NCBI RefSeq assembly: GCF_009363855.1
Contig: NZ_CP045423.1
Coordinates: 3,378,001 to 3,442,000, forward strand
DNA length: 64,000 nucleotides
From: Microvirga thermotolerans
GTDB taxonomy: Bacteria > Pseudomonadota > Alphaproteobacteria > Rhizobiales > Beijerinckiaceae
Direction: 5' to 3'
Position 1 is the first letter of the stretch. Each line of letters opens with the position of its first letter. The notes under the pieces are model-generated. The model was not told where the DNA came from, did not search any database, and was given only the letters and a program-made list of their open reading frames with translations. Made by a program: the position numbers and the translations under genes. This document shows positions 29,982 through 37,871 of this stretch, piece after piece.

Positions 29982-30581
29982 ATGACGACGACGTTCTTTC
30001 TGATCCGCCATGCAGCTCACGACCAGGTCGGCGATGTCCTGTGCGGCCGCATGCCGGGCGTCGCCCTGAGCGACGGAGGAAGGCGTCAGGCCGAAGCGCT
30101 CGCGCAAAGACTGTCGCGGGAACCCATCGTCTCCGTTTACACGAGTCCCGTGGAGCGTGCGTCGGAGACGGCGCGCCCCATCGCGGACGCGCTGGGGGTC
30201 TCCCTCGTCGTCGATGAGCGGATCTCCGAAATCGACGTCGGAGCCTGGGCGGGACAGCGCTTCGATGCGCTGGAGGGCAACCCGCTCTGGCATGTATGGA
30301 ATCGCGCGCGCAGCGTCGCGCGCCCCCCATCCGGCGAGACCATGCTCGAAGTGCAGGCCCGTATCGTCGAGGCGATGGAACGGCTCCGTCAGGCCCATTC
30401 CGGCGGCACCGTGGCGCTCGTCAGCCATGCGGACGTCATCAAGGCCGCCCTGCTCTATCACCTCGGCCTCTCTGTCGACGCCCATGACAGGATCGAGATC
30501 TCGCCGGCCTCCATCAGCACGATCGTCGTTGGAGACTGGGGCGCGAAGCTTCTCCACCTGAACGAGGTGACCGCCCTATGA
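29982..30581 (+). CDS. Histidine phosphatase (phosphoglycerate mutase-like)
   Basis: The 199-aa protein has the histidine-phosphatase signature LIRHAAHDQ (catalytic His), YTSPVERASETA, the acidic SEIDVGAW and the second catalytic SHADVIKAAL. This branch-2-free, single-domain form is typical of small-molecule phosphatases. Sitting directly behind inositol-3-phosphate synthase, it may release free inositol, or act on a sugar phosphate of the pathway; that is inference. Its stop overlaps the next start by 4 bp. Confidence 0.8.
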   Translation: MTTTFFLIRHAAHDQVGDVLCGRMPGVALSDGGRRQAEALAQRLSREPIVSVYTSPVERASETARPIADALGVSLVVDERISEIDVGAWAGQRFDALEGNPLWHVWNRARSVARPPSGETMLEVQARIVEAMERLRQAHSGGTVALVSHADVIKAALLYHLGLSVDAHDRIEISPASISTIVVGDWGAKLLHLNEVTAL

Positions 30582-31687
30582 AGATCGTGATCTTCGGCCT
30601 TACCATCTCCTCGTCATGGGGCAACGGCCATGCCACGCTCTGGCGGGGACTCTGCCGCGCCCTGACGAGGCGCGGGCATACCATCGTCTTCTTCGAGCGA
30701 GACGTCCCCTACTATGGGGCGAACCGGGACCTGACGGAGATTCCCGGCGGCAGGCTCGTTCTGTATCCCGACTGGAAGGGTGTGGCGCAGGACGCGAGGC
30801 GGGAGATCGCAGATGCCGACGTCGCCATGGCGACATCCTATTGTCCGGACGGGATTGACGCGACGGATCTTCTGATCGAGGCTTCGCGCCCCTGGAAGGT
30901 GTTCTACGATCTCGACACGCCCGTCACCCTGTCCCGTCTCGCGGCGGGAGAGAATACCTCCTATATCGGCCCGAGAGGCCTCAAGGACTTCGACCTCGTG
31001 TTGAGCTACACGGGCGGTGCGGCTCTGGACCGGCTGCGGACCCGGCTGGGAGCGCGCCGGGTTGCGCCCCTCTACGGGCATGCGGACCCGGAAGTTCATC
31101 GCCCCGTCCCGCCCGTGGCGCACTACGCTGCCGACCTGTCCTATCTCGGAACCTATGCGGAGGACAGGCAGCTCATGCTGCAGCGCCTCTTCATCGCCGC
31201 GGCGGGCGCCCGCCCCGATCGGCGCTTCCTCATCGGCGGTGCGCAGTATCCGCAGGATTTTCCCTGGCGCCCGAACATTTACTTCAGCCGGCACCTGCCG
31301 CCGTCCGAGCATCCGGCCTTCTTCTCCTCGTCGCGCCTGACCCTCAACGTCACGCGGACGGCCATGGCGGAGATGGGCTGGTGCCCCTCCGGGCGCCTCT
31401 TCGAGGCTGCGGCCTGCGGGACGGCGATCCTTTCGGACATGTGGGACGGCATCGACAGGTTCTTCGAACCGGGGCGGGAAATCCTGCTTGCGGCGACAAC
31501 GGAAGAGGCCGTTTCTGCCCTCGATCTGAGCGACGCGGAACTCGAGCGGATCCGGAGGGCCGGTCGCGAGCGCGTTCTCGCGGAGCACACTTCCACCTGT
31601 CGCGCCCAGGAATTCGAGCGGCTCATCGAGAGCCTGGCTGATCCGGAACCTGCGGACGCGCTGGGAACGGCGGCAATGGAGACCTGA
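30578..31687 (+). CDS. CgeB-like glycosyltransferase (paralogue 4)
   Basis: The 369-aa product is a close relative of the one at 21768: SSSWGNGHATLWRGL and FFERDVPYYGANRDL at the N-terminus, SRLTLNVTRTAMAEMG and RLFEAAACGTAILSDMWDG at the donor site. Both have the same length. Its presence in the opposite operon points to a duplication within the locus. It is translationally coupled to the phosphatase gene and lies 1 bp before the nucleotidyltransferase gene. Sugar specificity is unknown. Confidence 0.8.
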   Translation: MKIVIFGLTISSSWGNGHATLWRGLCRALTRRGHTIVFFERDVPYYGANRDLTEIPGGRLVLYPDWKGVAQDARREIADADVAMATSYCPDGIDATDLLIEASRPWKVFYDLDTPVTLSRLAAGENTSYIGPRGLKDFDLVLSYTGGAALDRLRTRLGARRVAPLYGHADPEVHRPVPPVAHYAADLSYLGTYAEDRQLMLQRLFIAAAGARPDRRFLIGGAQYPQDFPWRPNIYFSRHLPPSEHPAFFSSSRLTLNVTRTAMAEMGWCPSGRLFEAAACGTAILSDMWDGIDRFFEPGREILLAATTEEAVSALDLSDAELERIRRAGRERVLAEHTSTCRAQEFERLIESLADPEPADALGTAAMET

Positions 31688-31688
31688 A

Positions 31689-32501
31689 ATGTGGGGAATC
31701 GTCCCGGCGGCAGGGATCGGCAGCCGCATCCAGCCCCTGGCCTTCTCGAAGGAGCTTCTCCCTGTCGGAAGCCGCCTGGACCGAGGCGTGGAACGCCCAT
31801 GCGCGGTCAGCGAATACCTGGTGGAGCGCATGATCCATGGGGGAGCGACGAAGATCTGCTTCGTCATCTCGCCGGGGAAGGCCGACATCATGGAATATTA
31901 TGGGGCGAGCTATGGAGACGCCTGGATCGCCTATGTCGTCCAGCCCGAAGCCAGCGGCCTCTGCGACGCGATCTTCCGTGCCTCGCCGTTGATCCAGCCG
32001 AACGAGGACGTGATCGTCGGCTTGCCCGACACCGTATGGTTCCCGGAGCGGGCGCTTGCAGAGCTGCCGCCATCGATCCTGTCCTTTCTCCTTTTTCCGG
32101 TCGATCATCCCGAGTTCTTCGATGCGGTGGTGCTCGACGAGAACGGCAGCGTGCGGGAGATCGAGGTGAAGCGCCAGGATGCGAGTTCCCGATGGATCTG
32201 GGGGGCATTCAAGATGTCCGGCCGCATTCTCGAGGAGCTGCGGCGCCTCTGGACCTCGCGGAGCTGCCAGGACGAATATTTCGGAACCCTCGTCAACGCG
32301 TACCTCGCCGGGGGAGGAACGGCATACGGCGTGAAGGCCGGCCGCGCCTATGTGGATGTGGGCACGCTTCACGGATACCGGTCCGCCATCGGCCTGCTGA
32401 GCCAGGCCGCCGAACAGGACGATGTGGCCGGCGCGCGGGTCGGCCTCGGCTGGCCTTCGGGCCGGCCCACGCAGGGCCTTCACGATGCCAACAGGGAGTG
32501 A
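31689..32501 (+). CDS. Sugar-phosphate nucleotidyltransferase-like protein
   Basis: The 270-aa protein has the nucleotidyltransferase fold of glucose-1-phosphate thymidylyl/uridylyl-transferases. It shows PAAGIGSRIQPLAFSKELLPVG (NTP loop and Lys), QPEASGLCDAI, GLPDTVWF in place of the usual GDN, and YVDVGTLHGYRSA near the end. The altered metal-binding stretch and short length suggest an unusual substrate. With the inositol synthase and phosphatase upstream, an inositol-phosphate or rare sugar-phosphate substrate is possible. Activation of an ordinary hexose phosphate is the simpler alternative. Confidence 0.72.
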   Translation: MWGIVPAAGIGSRIQPLAFSKELLPVGSRLDRGVERPCAVSEYLVERMIHGGATKICFVISPGKADIMEYYGASYGDAWIAYVVQPEASGLCDAIFRASPLIQPNEDVIVGLPDTVWFPERALAELPPSILSFLLFPVDHPEFFDAVVLDENGSVREIEVKRQDASSRWIWGAFKMSGRILEELRRLWTSRSCQDEYFGTLVNAYLAGGGTAYGVKAGRAYVDVGTLHGYRSAIGLLSQAAEQDDVAGARVGLGWPSGRPTQGLHDANRE

Positions 32502-32510
32502 ATTCTTGCC

Positions 32511-33281
32511 ATGACCGTTGCCGACCTGCCCCAGGACGAAATCCGCCGCCGCGCCGAGGCTCTCGGCCCCTGGTTCCACAACATCGAGCTGAACGGCGTA
32601 TGGACGGCTCCCGACCACTTCCTGGGGAACTATCCCGCCGTGAAGTGGAACAGGTTCGCCGACTCGATCCCGCAGGATCTCAGCGGAAAGTCGGTCCTCG
32701 ACATCGGATGCAACGGCGGGTTCTATTCCATCGAGATGAAGAAACGCGGCGCCAGCCGCGTCCTGGGCATCGATTTCGACGAGACTTACCTGGAGCAGGC
32801 CCGCTTCGCCGCGCAGCAGACGGGACACGACATCGAATTCCGCAAGCTTTCCGTCTACGACGTCGGGTCCCTGGGAGAGAAGTTCGACGTGGTCCTCTTC
32901 ATGGGCGTCCTCTACCATCTGCGGCATCCTCTCCTGGCTCTCGACCTGATCCATGAGCATGTCGCGAAGGATCTCCTCGTCTTCCAGTCGATGCAGCGCG
33001 GATCCCAGGAGGTATTCCCCGTCGAGGAGAACTACAGCTTCTGGCAGACCGATCATTTCGACGACGCCCGCTATCCGAAGATGCACTTCATCGAGCATCG
33101 CTATGCGGACGATCCCACCAACTGGTGGGCCCCGAACGCGGCCTGCGTCGAGGCCATGCTCCGCAGCGCCGGGTTCGCCATTCTGAGTCACCCCGAAGCG
33201 GAAGTTTACATCTGCCGGTGCGTTTCGGCCCCGCCTGGCGCGGGAGCGGTTTATCCGGCCAAAGGAGCCTCTCATGATTGA
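32511..33281 (+). CDS. SAM-dependent methyltransferase, CmoB/DUF1698-like
   Basis: The 256-aa class I methyltransferase has motif I VLDIGCNGGFYSIEM, the acidic loop GIDFDETYLEQA and FMGVLYHLRHPL. The N-terminal WFHNIELNGVWT and VKWNRFADSIP are in the style of CmoB/DUF1698 proteins. I recall a family annotated as TIGR04290 that fits, but could not check. The gene overlaps the glycoside-hydrolase gene by 8 bp. It likely methylates a sugar or a carrier-linked glycan rather than tRNA, judging from the operon. Confidence 0.8.
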   Translation: MTVADLPQDEIRRRAEALGPWFHNIELNGVWTAPDHFLGNYPAVKWNRFADSIPQDLSGKSVLDIGCNGGFYSIEMKKRGASRVLGIDFDETYLEQARFAAQQTGHDIEFRKLSVYDVGSLGEKFDVVLFMGVLYHLRHPLLALDLIHEHVAKDLLVFQSMQRGSQEVFPVEENYSFWQTDHFDDARYPKMHFIEHRYADDPTNWWAPNAACVEAMLRSAGFAILSHPEAEVYICRCVSAPPGAGAVYPAKGASHD

Positions 33282-34203
33282 AGCTGCGATGATCTGGAAC
33301 GAGCCCAACAACAAATCTCACTGGGATCCCGAGATCGACCCCGATTGGAGGCTCTTTTCAGAGATGGCGATTGCGGCGGGCCAAGCCATCAGGGCGGAAC
33401 ATCCGACCCTGCCGAGGGTCCTCGGCGGCATTTCGCCCATCGACCCGGCCTTCATCCGGAACCTTGCTGCGCGCGGCGTGCTCGACCACGTGGACGTGGT
33501 GGCCGTGCACGGCTTTCCCTTGGACTGGAATCTCTGGCAGATCCACGAGTGGCCGGCCAAGATCGACGAGATCCGTGCGGTGACGAACCTTCCCATCTGG
33601 GTGTCCGAGGTCGGCATCTCGACCTTCGGCGCCGAGGAGGTTCAGGTCTGGGGCCTGAACCGGACCGCCGAGCTGCTGATCGGCGAGGTGCCGAAGATCC
33701 ACTGGTACAGCCTGTACGATCTCCCTCGCGCCTGGGAGGCGACGACCCGTCACCGCGAGGCCGAAGGCTCCTCCTACTACCGGCATTTCTACATGGGCCT
33801 TCTCCGCGAGGACGGAACCCCGAAGCCCGCCCTGGAGGAGTTCGCGAAGTACACCCCCGAAATGGGTCTCTGCCAGTGGTTCCATTTCGAGGACCATCGG
33901 CTCGACGACGCCGTGGCGTGGATGAAGCGGCTGGGTGTCAAGTATCTCCGTACCGGGCTGTCCTGGGCCGACAGCTTTCGTCCCAACGCCCTCGCGTGGT
34001 TCGACCGGCAGATGGAAGCGCTCGCGGATTTCGACGTGACGGTGACCTTCTGCTTCACGCCCGAGCACAGGGGAATCGCGCCTCACCACACCAGCGCGCC
34101 CCTGGTGAAGGAGGAGTTTGCCGAGTTCTGCGCCTCCATGATCCGCCGCTACGCGGGCAAGGGCGCCGTCGCGCCCGAGGCGAAACTCCTCGAGGCGCTC
34201 TGA
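33274..34203 (+). CDS. Clan GH-A glycoside hydrolase (beta-xylosidase/GH39-like)
   Basis: The 309-aa product looks like a (beta/alpha)8 hydrolase. WNEPNNKSHWD carries the likely acid/base glutamate and IWVSEVGIS the likely nucleophile, with HGFPLDWNLW between them. It starts almost at the acid/base strand, so the N-terminal part of the barrel seems short for the family. There is no signal peptide, so it would act in the cytoplasm or be a glycan-modifying enzyme of the pathway. The second half (FEDHRLDDAVAWMKRLGVKY) may complete a permuted barrel. Substrate unknown; a xyloside would fit the locus. Confidence 0.65.
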   Translation: MIEAAMIWNEPNNKSHWDPEIDPDWRLFSEMAIAAGQAIRAEHPTLPRVLGGISPIDPAFIRNLAARGVLDHVDVVAVHGFPLDWNLWQIHEWPAKIDEIRAVTNLPIWVSEVGISTFGAEEVQVWGLNRTAELLIGEVPKIHWYSLYDLPRAWEATTRHREAEGSSYYRHFYMGLLREDGTPKPALEEFAKYTPEMGLCQWFHFEDHRLDDAVAWMKRLGVKYLRTGLSWADSFRPNALAWFDRQMEALADFDVTVTFCFTPEHRGIAPHHTSAPLVKEEFAEFCASMIRRYAGKGAVAPEAKLLEAL

Positions 34204-34288
34204 TGGCACTCACGTCCCGCCGGCTGGAGAGAGCCGGCTTCGTCGACATTGCTGAACGGGCCGGCCGGGCCGGTGAAGAGGTGTGTTC

Positions 34289-35677
34289 ATGCGCATAGGG
34301 ATGGTAGGATCCGGGTATGTAGGTCTGGTATCCGGGGCGTGCTTTGCGGATTTCGGGCACGAGGTGTGCTGCGTCGACAAGGACCCGGCCAAGATCGCCG
34401 CGCTCAACCGCGGCGAGATCCCGATCTTCGAGCCGGGCCTGGCCGAGCTCGTCGCCAAGAACGTCCGCGAAGGCCGCCTGACCTTCACCACCGACCTGTC
34501 CGGCGCCGTCGCCGCCGCCGCGGCGGTGTTCATCGCCGTCGGCACCCCCTCCCGCCGCGGCGACGGCCATGCCGACCTCTCCTTCGTCCACCAGGCCGCC
34601 CGCGAGATCGCCGCCGCGCTTGCCGGCTACACCGTGGTGGTGACCAAGTCCACCGTGCCGGTCGGCACCGGCGACGAGGTCGAGCGCATCATCCGCGAGA
34701 CCCGCCCCGACGCCGACTTCGCCGTGGTCTCCAACCCCGAGTTCCTGCGCGAGGGCGCGGCGATCGCCGACTTCAAGCGCCCCGACCGCATCGTCATCGG
34801 CGCCGAGGACGCGCGCGCCGCCCAGCTGATGACCGAGCTCTACCGCCCGCTCTACCTCAACCAGGCGCCGCTGATCGTCACCTCGCGCCGCACCGCCGAG
34901 CTGACCAAGTACGCCGCCAACGCCTTTCTGGCCACCAAGATCACCTTCATCAACGAGATCGCCAACCTGTGCGAGCAGGTGGGCGCCAACGTGCAGGACG
35001 TGGCCCGCGGCATCGGGCTCGACAACCGCATCGGCACCAAGTTCCTGCATGCGGGGCCGGGCTATGGCGGCTCGTGCTTTCCCAAGGACACCCTGGCGCT
35101 GATCAAGACGGCGCAGGACTACGAGGCGCCGGTGCGGATCGTGGAGACGGTGGCGGCGGTCAACGACCAGCGCAAGCGCGCCATGGGCCGCAAGGTGATC
35201 GCCGCCTGCGGCGGCACGGTGCGGGGCGAGACGATCGCGGTGCTGGGGCTGACCTTCAAGCCGAACACCGACGACATGCGCGAGGCCCCCTCCATCGACG
35301 TGATCCGCACCCTGCAGGACGCGGGCGCGCGCATCCGCGCCTACGACCCGGAGGGGATGGCGGCGGCGCGGGCGGTGCTCTCGGAGGTGGAGTATGCCCG
35401 CGACCCGTACGACTGCGCGCGCGGCGCCGCGGCGCTGGTGATCGTCACCGAGTGGGACATGTTCCGGGCGCTGGATCTTGCCCGCCTCAAGGCCGCGCTC
35501 GCCCGCCCCATCGTCGTCGACCTGCGCAACATCTACAGGCCCGACGACATGAAACGAAACGGTTTCGCATACGTCTCAATCGGACGGCCGAAGATCCTGC
35601 CGGCTCCCTCCCTCGAGGCGAGCGAACCTTCCAGGGTCGAGATCGAGGATACCCGCGCCCTCGCCACGACGGCGTGA
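34289..35677 (+). CDS. ugd: UDP-glucose 6-dehydrogenase
   Basis: The 462-aa enzyme oxidises UDP-glucose to UDP-glucuronate with two NAD. It has GSGYVGLVSGACFADFGH, AVGTPSRRGDGHAD, TKSTVPVGTGDEV, NPEFLREGAAI, and the catalytic cysteine in GPGYGGSCFPKDT. The final domain has LGLTFKPNTDDMREAPS. The ATG at 34289 is preferred over a GTG at 34283 because GAAGAGG lies 7 nt before it. About 25 residues beyond VSIGRP are atypical. An inverted repeat (34219-34225/34232-34238) precedes the gene. It is the last gene of the plus operon and supplies the substrate of the UDP-xylose synthase. Confidence 0.93.
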   Translation: MRIGMVGSGYVGLVSGACFADFGHEVCCVDKDPAKIAALNRGEIPIFEPGLAELVAKNVREGRLTFTTDLSGAVAAAAAVFIAVGTPSRRGDGHADLSFVHQAAREIAAALAGYTVVVTKSTVPVGTGDEVERIIRETRPDADFAVVSNPEFLREGAAIADFKRPDRIVIGAEDARAAQLMTELYRPLYLNQAPLIVTSRRTAELTKYAANAFLATKITFINEIANLCEQVGANVQDVARGIGLDNRIGTKFLHAGPGYGGSCFPKDTLALIKTAQDYEAPVRIVETVAAVNDQRKRAMGRKVIAACGGTVRGETIAVLGLTFKPNTDDMREAPSIDVIRTLQDAGARIRAYDPEGMAAARAVLSEVEYARDPYDCARGAAALVIVTEWDMFRALDLARLKAALARPIVVDLRNIYRPDDMKRNGFAYVSIGRPKILPAPSLEASEPSRVEIEDTRALATTA

Positions 35678-35705
35678 GCGCCGTTCGAGATATCTGCCGA
35701 AGTGG

Positions 35706-35740
35706 CAATGCACGCTCTCAAAGGCGCGCATTGAGCTTTT
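35706..35740 (+). terminator. Terminator of the plus polysaccharide operon
   Basis: A 10-bp stem with one mismatch (CAATGCACGC 35706-35715 / GCGCGCATTG 35724-35733) is followed by AGCTTTTG. It lies 29 bp after the ugd stop and between convergent genes. The minus direction has no T tract, so it most likely serves ugd only. Confidence 0.5.
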
Positions 35741-35781
35741 GCGACGGCTGCTTGCATCGCCAGGAGAGCAGGCGATGGGGC

Positions 35782-36810
35782 TTAGCGGCCGTAGATTCGG
35801 TCCAGAACCCGCGCGACATCCAGGAAGCGCTCCGCCTCGGGGTCGAAGCGCTCGCCCGATGCCAGGCGCAAGGCCCAATCGGCTGCGGCGCGTCCTCCCC
35901 ACGCGTCAGGAGGCGTCGCAAGAACCTCCCGTGCCGTGCCGCGATAGCGCTCCGCCGTGAAATCGTAGAATGAACCGTTCACATTGCGCATGGCGACACC
36001 GCCCTGCGTTCCATAGAACGCTGCCGAGATCATGGCATCGCATCCCGCCTGCAGTTTCCAGGAGCAGGCCAGCTGGAGGACGGCACCGCCTTCGAGGCCG
36101 ATGGTTGCGATGGCGTAGTCCTCGACCTGTGCTGACGCGTCTCTCAAGGGTTCGCCGCCCGCGAAAAGCCTGCTCGTCACGCCAGTGACTTGGGGAAAGC
36201 CGAGAGTCCATAGGGCAAGGTCGACCAGGTGGACTCCGAGATCCATGACGCAGCCGCCTCCGGCGAGAGCAGGGTCGTAGAACCAGGCCTTGTCCGGTCC
36301 GTAGGCGTTGTGAAACACGAGGTCCGCCGCATAGATGCGTCCAAGCTCGCACGACCCGACGACCTCGCGGATCCGGCGCATGGCATCCGTGAAGCGATAC
36401 GAGAGATCGACGCCGAGAAGCCGATCCGCAGCGCGTGCCGCTTCGACGACCGACCGAACCTCTGCCTCGTTGCGCCCAAGGGGCTTCTGGCAGAAAACGG
36501 CGACGCCCTTTTCCAAGGCGCGAATGGACTGCTCCGCATGCATGGCGCTCGGCGTCGCGATGACGATGCCGTCGAGATCCATTCCAAGCAGATCCTCGAT
36601 CGTGCCTGCCCGTTCGGCCTCCGGGGCGAGCATCCTGGCCTCTGCCACCATCTCCGCAGAAGGGTCCGCTATCGCAGCCACATCGGCGGCGCCCGTATCG
36701 AGGATGGCCTTCATGCGGTGACGACCGATCCAGCCCACACCCAGGAAGCCAATGCGCGGTCGCGTGGCGGATGCCGTCTGTGCCTCTTTGCGAATGACCT
36801 GTCCTGTCAT
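35782..36810 (-). CDS. Gfo/Idh/MocA family oxidoreductase
   Basis: The 342-aa protein has the NAD-binding GFLGVGWIGRHRM near residue 20, ATPSAMHAEQ, and the family's E-K-P equivalent CQKPLGRN. DPALAGGGCVMDLGVHLVDLALW carries the catalytic Asp/His pair of sugar and inositol dehydrogenases. The C-terminal sheet domain is complete. Its start overlaps the upstream alcohol dehydrogenase stop by 4 bp, so the two enzymes are coupled. A two-step oxidation/reduction of a sugar or cyclitol is plausible. The exact substrate is unknown. Confidence 0.85.
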   Translation of the reverse strand: MTGQVIRKEAQTASATRPRIGFLGVGWIGRHRMKAILDTGAADVAAIADPSAEMVAEARMLAPEAERAGTIEDLLGMDLDGIVIATPSAMHAEQSIRALEKGVAVFCQKPLGRNEAEVRSVVEAARAADRLLGVDLSYRFTDAMRRIREVVGSCELGRIYAADLVFHNAYGPDKAWFYDPALAGGGCVMDLGVHLVDLALWTLGFPQVTGVTSRLFAGGEPLRDASAQVEDYAIATIGLEGGAVLQLACSWKLQAGCDAMISAAFYGTQGGVAMRNVNGSFYDFTAERYRGTAREVLATPPDAWGGRAAADWALRLASGERFDPEAERFLDVARVLDRIYGR

Positions 36811-37871
36811 GAGAGCCTCACCAGCGCCTTGAGGAATCCATCCGGCCTGTCGCGTGTGTCGTTCAGCGCATCGCCGAGCCGCTCAAGAGGATAGGTGTGC
36901 GTATAGAGGGGCGTCGGATCGAGGCAGCCGGAGGCGACGGCGTCCACCGCCTCCCGGATCCCTTGGACGTAAACCTTCGGATCACGCTCATGCGCATTGA
37001 TCACGTCGATCCCCCGCCAGTTCCAGAGCCACATGTTGACCTGCCGCGGCCCGTCCTGGTGGTAGCCCGCGACGATGAGCTTTCCGCGTTCCCGGGTCAG
37101 TTCGGCCGCCAGATCGAGGGGCCACTGCTTGCCGACGGCCTCGATGATCCGGTCGCAGAACATGCCGCCGGTGAGGTCCCGCACCCTTTCGATGATGTCT
37201 GCGTGGTTCTCCATCGGAATGGTCTCGGCCGCCCCCATGGCGCGCGCGACGTCGAGGGAGAACGGACGCCGGGATATGGCGATGACGCGCGCACCGGCCT
37301 GCGAGGCAAGCCGCGTCAGAATAGCTCCCAGGAAGCCGATGCCGACGATCGCAACGGTCTGCCCGGGACGGATGTCGCTACGCCGGAAGATGTTCATGGC
37401 GCAGCCCAGCGGCTCGCCGGGAAACGGTCGGCCCGCCAGCGCTTCAGGCAGGACGACCACGGCGCTCGCATCGGCAAGATCGTACTCGGCATAGGCCTTG
37501 TACGACAGAACGGCCACCGGATCGCCCACACGGACAGTCCGGACGCCCTCACCGAGTGCATCGACGACGCCCCATGCCTCGTGCCCGAGATCGCCGGGAT
37601 CCGTCGGAAAGCGCATCCATTCCGGGCCGGACCATGGCGTCAGGTTGGAGGCGCAGACGCCGCAACCTTCCAACCGGATGCGGACCTGCCCCTCTCCAGG
37701 CTCCGGGATCGCGGTTTCGACGACTTCCATCCTTCCCGGCCCGACCAGCCTCGCCGCCTTCATCGTCGCCGGGCGGCGCGGCCCCCTCGACTGAGAAGCG
37801 GTGCCTCTGTCCTGAAGAGATAGGGAAACGAGATCTTCGCTGCTCACGTTCAATGCCCTGAACTCGACCAT
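36807..37871 (-). CDS. Zinc-type medium-chain alcohol dehydrogenase
   Basis: The product (354 aa from the ATG at 37871, 318 from the ATG at 37763) is an MDR-family dehydrogenase. It has GCGVCASN with the zinc cysteine, GDLGHEAWG with the zinc His/Glu, and VAIVGIGFLGAILTRL for NAD(P). I see no cluster of four structural-zinc cysteines. Neither start has a strong ribosome-binding site; homologues usually start near MKAARL, so the first 36 residues are doubtful. It is the first gene of a two-gene operon with the Gfo/Idh/MocA enzyme. Likely a polyol or sugar-derivative dehydrogenase. Confidence 0.8.
   Translation of the reverse strand: MVEFRALNVSSEDLVSLSLQDRGTASQSRGPRRPATMKAARLVGPGRMEVVETAIPEPGEGQVRIRLEGCGVCASNLTPWSGPEWMRFPTDPGDLGHEAWGVVDALGEGVRTVRVGDPVAVLSYKAYAEYDLADASAVVVLPEALAGRPFPGEPLGCAMNIFRRSDIRPGQTVAIVGIGFLGAILTRLASQAGARVIAISRRPFSLDVARAMGAAETIPMENHADIIERVRDLTGGMFCDRIIEAVGKQWPLDLAAELTRERGKLIVAGYHQDGPRQVNMWLWNWRGIDVINAHERDPKVYVQGIREAVDAVASGCLDPTPLYTHTYPLERLGDALNDTRDRPDGFLKALVRLS

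Noticed and set aside
28731..30557. A 608-codon minus-strand frame over the inositol synthase and phosphatase genes
   Set aside because: Both plus-strand genes have full family motifs and good start sites. The minus frame has none.
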